This document shows, one piece after another, positions 55,417 through 64,000 of a DNA stretch of 64,000 bases; the stretch's first letter is position 1, and every line of letters starts with the position of its first letter. The translations under genes were made by a program, and so were the position numbers. The DNA lies in contig OX335652.1 in NCBI GenBank assembly GCA_946894095.1, positions 13,229,001 to 13,293,000 on the forward strand. Direction: 5' to 3'. This DNA comes from Incurvaria masculella. Lineage: Eukaryota; Arthropoda; Insecta; Lepidoptera; Incurvariidae. The notes under the pieces are model-generated. The model searched no databases and was not told where the DNA came from. It was given only the letters and a program-made list of their open reading frames with translations.

Positions 55417-56639
55417 AGGTGCCCTGTTCCCGGCTTTCGCCTTAGCCTATCGATGGTTTATGGCCAGCACTACTGGGATAGGCTCGAGAAAAGGTGACCC
55501 TACTACGTAAAAGGTCAATTGGAAACGAAGCGTTTAAGCTAAACTTCTACAGCCTCGTCACGCACTCGAAAAAACCGGTCAAGTGTGAACGTGTTCATGT
55601 GCCGAGGCTCCCGTCACTGCTGGACATGGGTCATGTTGGAAATATGACTAGCGTGCGAAACGAAGAAATTTGCCCTCGCCTGATGATGTTATTGCAATGT
55701 TTATATATATATATTTGTATTCGTTGTAAGGGTCCCGCCCTCACAACTAAGAAAAACGTTACAGTCAGCCGTTCTGTCACCTCGGCGCGCGGACGAGTCC
55801 ACACATACATTTCAGGGGGTGGACGAGTCCGGCAATAAATGGACTCCTCAAAAAGTGCATGCAACCTTCGCTTAATCTAAGGCGTCCCTTGACACCATCC
55901 ATTTCTTTATGTTTATTTGATTGAAGATCAAAGTTCGTTTTATTAAGTCGTCTTCGACTTAAATTTTTTGACAAGCAAACTACCACTGATTAGTTTATTT
56001 ATGCGCCTGAATAATTCCACGTTTAGTGCCCGAAGCTATAATTACTCTATTGTTCGTTCAGTAAAGCGTTACGGAGCTGGATTTAATCCTTACGCTCATC
56101 TACCACGCTGAACTATTTAAAAACACACAAATAGGGTGGTGTTGAACCATATTAATTGCAAACATTTTTCCGGAACTCCGTTCGAAACTCTTTCGAAAAG
56201 ATGCCAGGCGCGTAAAAACATGTCAATGAGTGAAATACAGTAGCATCAACCGCCCGGTGCCAACCTCAGAGTGCGTACTGGATTCGAGCATCGTGAGATA
56301 ACAAGAGCACAAAGAAAAATAATATCGATGTCACCCCCCCCCTCCCGTCCCGGCCGGGCCCGCGCGCGCCATTTCGGCGTTCAATTTGCGTCAATTCCCC
56401 ATCAAGGATCGCATTACGCGTATCTAGCCGGTCACAAAGAGCGAGCACGCGAACTTGCGTCACCCCGAGCGAAACGCTTACGAATTACCTGCTCGTCAGC
56501 GCCGCCCAGAACAAACGAAACATTAAGCGGGGTTACAACAGCGACTCATCTTGCACAAGCCTATTATGGCTCCACCAGACAGAGATAGTTTCGCGCGAAA
56601 TTCAGCGCGGAGTTCCGCGCGAAATTCTCTCGAAACGAT
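55417..56639. other. Unassigned, with a trace of family B
   Basis: Bases 55569-55590 (aaaaaaccggtcaagtg) are a stub of family B. Bases 56330-56380 contain a C-run and GC-rich DNA. No gene was recognised. Confidence 0.4.
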
Positions 56640-57049
56640 TTTTTTTATGCGACCTGACATGGATGGCTAATACCACACAACTACCGTTATGATATTAGCC
56701 CAATACACCACATTCCCGAAGGAATTAGGTGCCATGCCAGGACCTTCCCTTTATGAGCACGGCTACATTGAACTGGATGGAAAACACGGACGATTTTTCA
56801 TTGCGGCTTCGACCATCTTTTCATCCAATGCGATGGTACCAACCCGGGCGGGCTTAAACCCTACCACCTAGTAGGGGAAGGGGACCTACAGTTTTACATG
56901 GATTCCGAACCATAGAGCAGCTCGCATTCGTGACGAAATGCACTTATCGAACTCTGAAAGAGAAAGACAGTGGTGCAAGTCGGTATTGAACCCGGGCCTC
57001 TGATACGCTAGGCCAGTCCCCGCGCCACTAGGCTACGAGCCGCTGTATA
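56640..57049 (-). mobile_element. tRNA-headed SINE (best copy)
   Basis: Minus strand. Tail T-run at 56640-56647, complete shared body to about 56870, then a tRNA-like head with B box inverted in tattgaacccgggcct (56983-56998) and A box inverted in cgcgccactaggctacga (57021-57038). Confidence 0.88.
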
Positions 57050-57151
57050 TAGCCGATTATAGCTCTTATTTCTCGCTGCTAGGAATTGTATGTATTATGT
57101 GCCTGGGAAGAATGCTGAAAAAATTTTCGCGCGATTTTCCGCGCGGCAAAT

Positions 57152-57479
57152 GAGCAAGGACGGGAGTAGAGACCGATCCTCATCTGTATAGCGGCAGCGT
57201 AGTCATATTTCAGTGACAATACACTCATGGTAACGCCGGCCAATCAGTTAGCTTACGAATATGAGGATGCGCAACTTCGAATATTCGCTGCAATAAATGG
57301 CGCCCTGTGCACTAATTTCGTGTTCTCGCATGTCATTGGAACTCGAGAACATCAGTGGTGAGCGAATTCGTAATCAAACTGCGCTACGGTCAGTGCATAT
57401 ATTATCACTAAAAAGTGGCTAGGCTGCTACCATATGGATGACTTTCAATCACTACCTCCGTCCTTCCTTACTCGATGCT
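57152..57479 (+). mobile_element. Family E element (compact copy)
   Basis: 328 bp. The start gagcaaggacggg is inverted at the end as cgtccttccttactcgatgc. No frame. It serves as the template for recognising 15004-16338 and 44366-45242. Confidence 0.75.
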
Positions 57480-58779
57480 CACTATCCTATATCTTGGAAG
57501 CGAATTGACATAAATATTCTGTGCTAAGCTCAAAACTGCGGAATCACGGAAATACGTACGTTCGCGCCGGACACAGATTTTTTATTTATTTATTTATTTA
57601 TTTATTGGAAAACTTACAGCTTATTCACAATTCAAATACAAAAATGGACAATGTAATTGTCAAAAGCCAAAAACATGTTTTCACAGATATAAAATTTACA
57701 ATTTGAGTTGACTGCTATCTAAGCGTAGATAACCTTGCTTAAATCTAAACTTAAATTAAACATGGAAATGAGCATATGTATATAATTAAGCGAATATTAA
57801 GTTTTAAAAGTGTGAGGGGGTGTGGGTTGGTGTCAGGGTGATTCAGAGTGTGTGAGGGTGTGTTAGGTTAGGTTATCAATATAATACACAAATCTCTAAG
57901 CTAGCATAAGAGCAAAACTATCCATGTCTGGGGGGACCTTTATGGTCGCTTCTGTTCCCGCTATTATTGCACACCTCCAACGTAGGACGAAATAATTAAG
58001 CGGGACATTTTATTTCCCCGATCGTCTTCTGCCATCTCTGTACCTCCCGGTGACCCGGGACCCCATCCCTATTACAATGCAGGGAACCGAACGAGGAACG
58101 TCGGACGAGGCGACTCTCATCGCAGCGTCAGTTTCCACAGCGGTCCGGTCGGTTGGTTAATCTGTTTGTCCGCGAGGGTATTGACCGAGTGTTCGCGCAA
58201 CCACTCCACCGCTTATTCCGCACGGTCCGAGCGCTCGTGACGCGCGCTCGAGATTTCCACTCGCCGGGCGCACGCGGGCTCGGGCGCGGAGCTGCGGCGC
58301 GTCGGGATAGATTGGAGAGACACCATGGGCCCGAGTGGATAGTACGCCGGCGAAACTCGTTTCGCAAGCCCTAGGCGAGGCGCACAGGCGAGGCGCTGCT
58401 AAATAAACTCGTCGGCCTAATGTTGAGGTTACACGTGCGAAAATACGGACCGGGGGCGAGGCGAAATACACAAACCTCGACACGAACACCTGGAAATGTT
58501 TTCCTTCCGCCAACGTGCTTATCATGTGCTGTTGATTTTGAGTTTTCGGTGCAGACACAGCTTTGAGCTGCATACAGGTGAATTTTAGAAGTGTGCCTTC
58601 ATGGCCAATTCCGAATCTATAAGAAATAGCAGAAAACACTCGAAAGTGTCATGGAGACCTATTTTGATAAAAACTAAAACTGCTAAAACTAAATAACACA
58701 CTATTCCAGCTTATAAGAAAAGAAATATGTGAAGTAATGTCAAACGAGAAAAGTGTAGGAAAGGGCTCATTTTAATTGA
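57480..58779. other. Unassigned, with microsatellite and GC-rich island
   Basis: (TTTA)n at 57583-57604 looks like the tail of a minus-strand LINE copy. Two TTAGG units are at 57862-57872. Bases 58020-58420 are GC-rich. Long frames on both strands there are judged compositional. Confidence 0.4.
57583..57604 (+). repeat. (TTTA)n microsatellite
   Basis: Five tandem TTTA units, possibly a LINE tail on the minus strand. Confidence 0.85.
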
Positions 58780-59308
58780 TTAAGGGCCTGGTACTAGCCA
58801 AATCGCAAAGTTAGACGAGGCACCCCAAGTAAACTAACTAAGTCTGACGATTATAAGTGTCATCCTTACAATATATGATTCCTTGTCTAGGAATCGAATG
58901 ATTTTCGTTAATCCTTACAATATATGATTCCTTGTCTAGGAATCGAATGATTTTCGTTAATGTATGTTTCCTTTTTCTATACAAAATACATTGCGGAAAC
59001 GGTGTCCATTTCCGAACTTTTTTGACTAAATGTAGAAATCTAAAAGCAAATGGAATTTTTTGTTTATGCATATATGCTGTTTTTGCTTATATCTAGAAAT
59101 CGAATGACTTTCAGATTTCTAATGAGAAAAATCTACTTTTTTTATTTTTATTATTATTTAAATAAATGATGGAATAAAAAAATATTAACAATCCATTATC
59201 AGTCTGGAGTTCTATTTGGATTTGCTGAAGCGTTTCACTACATATTATTACATTTGTTAAAAAGTGCATTTGTATGGCGCGAGTAGTTGGCTAGTCCTAG
59301 CGCCTTAA
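58780..59308 (+). mobile_element. TTAA-flanked MITE, family C (full copy)
   Basis: TTAA at 58780-58783 and 59305-59308, with inverted ends TTAAGGGCCTGGTACTAGCC and gctagtcctagcgccTTAA. A 49-base tandem duplication (58863-58911, 58912-58960) is absent from 39252-39701. Confidence 0.85.
58863..58960 (+). repeat. 49-bp exact tandem duplication
   Basis: Two identical consecutive 49-base units lie within the family C MITE. Confidence 0.92.
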
Positions 59309-59329
59309 TTGGTCAAAGTAACTTACCTG

Positions 59330-59494
59330 TAAGCCTCGGTTGCACGAAGAGACAGCCGAGTTAATCAATGTTCAAACACGTCACTTTTAGTGATCCGCAT
59401 AGAGTTCCTTCCATACTTTCCACACAAAGTGACGTGTTTGATCATACTTTAACGTTGATTTTGATTTTTTGTCCTTTCGTGCACTCGGCCCTAA
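59330..59494 (+). mobile_element. Family R MITE (full copy)
   Basis: TAA on both sides (59330-59332, 59492-59494). Same length and sequence as 52251-52415. Confidence 0.75.
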
Positions 59495-59967
59495 GTGTCC
59501 TTCGATCAAAATTATATGAAGTTGACGCCTCGTCCGTATTAACTATGTAGTGGTTTGGGCTCCAATACCCTCATTTAGTTACTAAATATGAACAATAAAA
59601 TACTATATATTTTTTAAATAGCCCTTTCTATAGGGCCAAGTCGAGGCGACAAAGAAAATTAATCTAGTTCAAAGAAGCCGAACAATGTAAGAAAGGCCCT
59701 AGTATGGCACCTAATACTATGCGGTTGGGTTAGGTTAGTCTTCCATGTCAAGTTCGATAAAAAAATCGTAAGACACCTAAGGCTCGTGTAATCGCAACTT
59801 GTCAACCTGACACAGGCAAACTACGTTTCCCAGGCAATTATACTGGTCTCATGTCGGTATCAAACCGCAATTGTTCTGTTATTTTCTAGACAAAATAAGT
59901 GTAATTTAGTTTTCTCAAACAGATATTTATAGTTTTAGCAATTTGTTTATTTTTATTTTTATAGTAC
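59495..59967. other. Unassigned, with a very decayed SINE body
   Basis: Bases 59630-59765 keep the order gccaagtcgag, aaggccctagtatggcacct and tcttccatgtcaagtt, as in the shared SINE body. Confidence 0.45.
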
Positions 59968-60111
59968 GGGCCTTTTTCACCTGCTTCTGATTAGCTTAAT
60001 CGCCACATAGCAATCAATATCACTACAAGATAATCAGCGCTTTAGTAATAAAGGCCCTTTGAGTGTCAATTAAAATAAATCAGTACTTGGTGAAAACCAG
60101 GCTTAGAGCAC
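59968..60111. mobile_element. ~145-bp hairpin MITE (second copy of 14489-14641)
   Basis: The arms share gtactgattta and aaagggcctttatta with the first copy, in the opposite orientation. Confidence 0.8.
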
Positions 60112-60205
60112 TATAGGTGGGAAGTAAAATCGTAAGTTTCGTATCCGTTACGCGTGCAGCAAAATAACATGTAATAAACCTTGTAGGCAATAGGTGTGTG
60201 CATAT

Positions 60206-61391
60206 TTAGGTTGGGGAAAAAGTTTCTTCGCATTTTTTAAGAAAATTCAATACATTTTTTAATATGGTTTATTTACATTTAACTAAAGTATGTAGGTACC
60301 ATTTTGTTCGATAACTTTTTGCCATCTTGTAGGTAGGGACATGATCCCATTGCTATAGAAATATTGGGACTTCTGATCAATATACCGCGACAAGTGGTTT
60401 TGGCAGTCCTCTCGTGATGTTAACCTGACACTGCCTAAAGAATTCTGAAGAGACCTAAACAGGTGGAAATCTGAAGGTGCAAGGTCAGGACTATACGGCG
60501 GATGCATTAACACCTCCCAGCCAAACTCTCTTAGTTTTTGCTGAGTGGCTAAAGATGTGTGAGGTCTAGCGTTATCATGATGAAACATCTGACGCTGCCT
60601 GGTGATAACAGCTCATAATGAATAATGCCCTCACACACACAGCATCACCTTGTTGCGAGTTAACCCGGGTTTCGCCAAAGTCTGTGAAGCTTAACCGGCC
60701 TTTGACCACGACCTTTTTCGCACGTTCTTGTCATACGTGATCCACTTTTCATCACCAGTTATCAGCTTCTTCAAAAATGGTTCGGTTTCATTACGTCGTA
60801 ATAAAGAATCACAAATGAGTACACGGTTCATTAGGTTTCTTTCAGTGAGCTCGTGAGGTACCCAAATATCGAGCTTTTTTGTGTACCCAGTTTTTTTCAA
60901 ATGCGCCAAAACTGTTTTGTGGTCAATTCCTAGTTCTTCAGCTACGTCGTAACTACTGATATGCCGATCTTGCTCCACTTTTTCAAAAATGGCATCCATT
61001 TTATCCGTAATAGGGCGACCAGAGCGACGTGCATCTTTGACATCAAAATTTCCGGATTGAAAACGCTTAAACCAAATTTGTGCTACTCTCACAGACACTG
61101 CACTAGGTCCATAAACATCGCAATTTTTTTTCGCGTCTTGCGTTGCATTTTTACCTTTTTTGTAGTAAAATTTTAAAATGTATCGAATTTCTTCATTAGA
61201 TTCACTCATTTTGACAGTACGAAAAACAAATGAGAATCACACATTTTCCTAATTTGAATTTGGAATTATGTTCTTTAAAATTTAAACTTTCAATGATACC
61301 AAAACCAGCCAGATACAAATAGTATAGCCAAAGAGATTTTATTACAAGTTCATACATACTATAATGCGAAAAGACTTTTTCCCCGACCTAT
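60206..61391 (-). mobile_element. mariner element (defective)
   Basis: The terminal inverted repeats are ttaggttggggaaaaagttt at the left and gactttttccccgaccta at the right. TA dinucleotides stand at both edges. Length is 1186 bp, about 100 bp short of a typical ~1.3 kb element. The transposase lies on the minus strand and is broken. Confidence 0.92.
60283..61209 (-). pseudogene. mariner transposase, internal deletion
   Basis: The N-terminal part (61209-60691, 172 residues) has the paired helix-turn-helix region, the WVPHEL motif at residues 116-121 and the first catalytic Asp153 (ITGDEKW). It stops at TAA after SKAG. A middle piece is readable out of frame (LTRNKVMLCV), then about 25-30 residues are missing. 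The C-terminal part (60588-60283) has the second Asp (HHDNARPH) and third Asp (YSPDLAPSD) with 34 residues between, the D,D34D signature of mariner. The closest group by memory of motifs is the mellifera/cecropia type. Not functional as it stands. Confidence 0.92.
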
Positions 61392-61784
61392 TATGTTCGG
61401 TGCGGAGGGCAAAGCAGAGTACGCGTTATCGGTGTCGGATGAGCAACAGCGCGGGGCGCGGGGCGCGGAGGCGGCGATGGGTTTGCAAATCGTTTTCCGT
61501 CCTTCAGCCGAGGCGAGCGCGGCGGGGCGGGTGCGAGGCGCGGCACGGTGCGGGGGAGGCGAGGGCAGGGCCGTGACGTCACGTGCGGCCCTCCGGCCGA
61601 CGACCCCGCCCCGCCCCGCACGCCGCTCCCGCCGCAACAGCTGAGCGGAGGCGCCGCCGGTCCAGTAGCTCGCCAACGCGGCTCCCCGCTGCACGCATCT
61701 CGGACCCCACGCACACGCACACTACCATGAAGCGTTGTGTCGATTAGAAAGTCATCGAGAAATTCGTTGGCTGACGTCATTGTA
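61392..61784. other. GC-rich island
   Basis: Bases 61430-61720 are strongly GC-rich, not repeated in the window, with long frames on both strands. It contains tgacgtcacg at 61573. It resembles a promoter-type island, but there is no transcript evidence. Confidence 0.4.
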
Positions 61785-61837
61785 TGGATAGCTTAGCGTT
61801 CAGAGCATTGGACGTGTAATTCAAAAGTCGCACGTTG
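61785..61837 (+). mobile_element. tRNA-Thr-like SINE head fragment
   Basis: atagcttagcgttcagagca, then ttggacgtgtaattc and gtcgcacgtt follow the tRNA order seen at 40941-41014. Cut off by the next element. Confidence 0.55.
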
Positions 61838-62164
61838 CTACCTAAATTGGCGTTTACGGCAAACCGATCGACTGGCGTTTTCTCCAAACTCCATACAAGT
61901 TTTTACTAGATATTCTGTGGTTTTACTTCTTCAAGCTGTCAAATTCAAACGCGGACTTCCGATTTGTATGAAAACGCGGAGTGGACGTAAACGGCAACGT
62001 CGACGTATTTACGGAAACGTTGAGTAAGCTGTCAAATCAAGCTCGGACTCGCAAACGTTAGTTTGCTTAACGCCCGCTGCGCGCGCTCTTCAATTTCTCC
62101 ATACATTTGAAGACGCCAGTCGATCGGTTTGCCGTAACGCCAATTTAGGTGACAACTGAGACTA
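61838..62164 (-). mobile_element. Family G inverted-end element
   Basis: Ends ctacctaaattggcg and aatttaggtgacaactgag, opposite orientation to the next copy. Confidence 0.85.
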
Positions 62165-62173
62165 CCGGCTACT

Positions 62174-62487
62174 GTAGTCCCAGTTGTCCTAAATTGGCGT
62201 CTACGGCAAACCGGATCGACTAGCGTTTTCAAATGTATGGAGGAATTTAAGAACGCGCGCAGTGGGCGTTAAGCGAACTGACATTTGCGAGTCCGAGTTT
62301 GATTTGACAGCTTACTCACCGTTTACGCCGACTCCGCGTTTACATACAAATCGAAAGTCCAAGTTAGACTTTGACAGATTGGAGAATTAAAACCACAGAA
62401 TATTTAGTAAACACTTGTATGGATTTTGACGTTTTTACGTAACTTCGAAGTTCCGTAAACGCTAATTTAGGTGACAACTGGGACTAG
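62174..62487 (+). mobile_element. Family G inverted-end element
   Basis: Ends gtagtcccagttgtcc and gtgacaactgggactag. It lies 9 bases from the preceding copy, arranged as an inverted pair. Confidence 0.85.
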
Positions 62488-62606
62488 GAGCTCAGAGCAG
62501 TAGACGTGTAATGCAAGGGTCGCACGTTCGATGAACTTCAGATAATGTCCAGATCCAGAGTTATTTTCAAAATCTGATTACAATGCTACAATGTAGATGC
62601 AGGACC
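62488..62606 (+). mobile_element. tRNA-Thr-like SINE
   Basis: Head gagctcagagcagtagacg with gtaatgc and ggtcgcacgttcgatg, then body caaaatctgattacaatgct shared with 40857-41098. Confidence 0.6.
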
Positions 62607-63304
62607 CGCGCCGTTGTGGAGCCTCTCTGTGAACGAATTGTCGATATATTGCAATGTTTACTTTTGAAATTATGTAACTATACGAATGGGCGGATAGGTT
62701 TCCCACCGCATCGAAAAGGCAAAATCGTAATCCTCCAATGAATCGTGAAAGTTAGGGGCAACAGAGGTTATTAAATTAAAAGAAGGAACATTTTTTTAAG
62801 ATTTTTTTTTATTTTATTAAGATGCATTTTAATGATTTTTTAAGAAGATAAGTAAAAAAATTTCCATAGAGAGAACCTGAATTCGATCAAGAAAGTCTAT
62901 AATACCCGGAAAGAAAACATTTCGAAGCTGCTCGTAAACAAATATCTTCACGCACACATTCCGATAATATTTATTGCCACCAACATTTCAGGCACGAATT
63001 CCATGTTTCAATTACGCGAAACGAAACGAAATAAATATTGAAATGCACACCGAATACACGTAAAATGTTAACAAGTGTACAAATTATTCAAAGTGAAACT
63101 GGTCGTATGGCTGCGGACGTCGCGTGCTGCCATGCGCAACTTCGCTACATTATTGCTTCCAGTATTGCGTACACACGTGCCTCGTGTAAACACACCATGC
63201 CGTATTTCCAGACAGGAATCGTGAAATATTCCAACGGAATGTCTAAATAAATAAATTCAAAGTTCTCTAAAATAACGCCGCCGCGCCGTTGAGAAAAAGG
63301 TGAT
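62607..63304. other. Unassigned
   Basis: AT-rich. No gene or repeat was recognised. Confidence 0.35.
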
Positions 63305-63462
63305 CAGAAGCCTAAGTCCGCTAATAGATAAATCCACGTATAGCACTTATCAAATAACCCCGGAATCACACAACATTGTACCAAACCACTACAGCTGCAT
63401 CACGCCCTCATAACGCTAACGCTCGATAGTGGAGTTATCTATTAGCGAACTTACTTCAGCTT
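63305..63462. mobile_element. Family I hairpin element (full copy)
   Basis: Inverted arms: cagaagcctaagtccgctaa at the left, attagcgaacttacttcagc at the right. Confidence 0.8.
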
Positions 63463-63552
63463 TGACGCGAACAATCACACTTTTTTTATAGTGATTACAC
63501 TACAATAAAAAATGCGAGAAGTGACGTGGGACACCCGGTACTATATTATGTA

Positions 63553-63812
63553 CTAGCTGAGGTACCCGGCTCCGCTCCGGTAAATGTAGTTTTGAACTGA
63601 TGTCGGGCTGAATTATTTCCTGAATGTTATATGAGTTGCCCATACACATTTTCGTCCCCTATTTTAATTCATTTTCGCCACAAAAGGTAGCCTATGTCCT
63701 CCTCCAAGTTTCAGACTATATCTAAACCAAAAGTCATGACATTGGTTCAGCGATTTAGGCGTAAAAATGCACCAGACAGACAGAGTTACTTTCGCATTTA
63801 TAATATGAATAT
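63553..63812 (+). mobile_element. RTE-like fossil
   Basis: Starts actagctgaggtacccggct and ends ataatatgaatatggat, collinear with 35487-35762. Confidence 0.65.
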
Positions 63813-63835
63813 GGATTACTTAAAAAAAAACACTT

Positions 63836-64000
63836 CAAAGTCGGACGAAATATCATTTCATAAGCGCCAGTCGTCAAGTTAAACACAAGATAATGTTTAA
63901 AGCGCTAGATGCCTATGTTGCAGAGCGCTTCGTTGGCATTTCGGTCCAAACGCATTCTTTTTCTTCACGAAGAAAAAGACAAGCGAAGACAGATACAGGT
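63836..64000 (+). repeat. Family F repeat (runs off the window)
   Basis: Contains tttcataagcgccagtc and cgttggcatttcggtcca, shared with 18757-19555. Confidence 0.55.

Noticed and set aside
61359..61780. Several Arg/Pro-rich frames beside the mariner
   Set aside because: They overlap each other on both strands in a GC-rich island, and none resembles a known protein.

Overview
The window looks like gene-poor genomic DNA of an insect, most likely a moth or butterfly. It has AT-rich stretches broken by GC-rich islands and a very dense load of short interspersed repeats of types common in Lepidoptera. It also has TTAGG-type (insect telomere-like) repeats inside hairpin elements, LINE 3' ends with short tandem tails, and a mellifera-type mariner. 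No bacterial-style operon, rRNA gene or CRISPR array is present. No ordinary host protein gene was recognised.

The main coding locus is at 822-8524 on the + strand. A long 3' exon encodes a Gypsy-integrase-like DDE transposase (HHCC zinc finger, D,D35E, GPY motif) that continues into a C-terminal OTU cysteine-protease domain. This is the hallmark architecture of Ginger1 DNA transposons. Two short upstream exons (844-895 and 2349-2405) have good splice signals, open frames and matching phases, so the gene appears to be spliced in three parts with introns of about 1.45 and 4.1 kb. The introns are full of other transposons. A single one-base deletion near 7088 in a T/A homopolymer breaks the frame. 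No terminal inverted repeats were found, so it is either an old Ginger1 copy or a host gene derived from one.

The rest of the window is mostly repeats. There are eleven recognisable copies, plus a fragment, of a ~300 bp element beginning CCGGCCAAGTGCGAG, and six copies or large parts of a ~545 bp TTAA-flanked MITE. Two further TTAA-flanked MITE families occur. One SINE body is joined either to a 5S-rRNA-derived head or to a tRNA-derived head. tRNA-Thr-like and tRNA-Leu-like SINEs, several hairpin MITEs with long inverted arms, CR1-like LINE 3' ends, RTE-like fossils and a defective mariner at 60206-61391 complete the set. One clean nested insertion with a 4-bp target duplication (ATAA) is visible at 13637-13981.

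Between the repeats lie GC-rich, non-coding-looking segments (for example 12330-13060, 20490-20950, 34180-34345, 54920-55254, 61400-61720). They could be regulatory or promoter islands of a neighbouring gene, but nothing in the sequence proves it. Boundaries of repeats are read by eye from copy-to-copy comparison and are good to roughly 5-20 bases.
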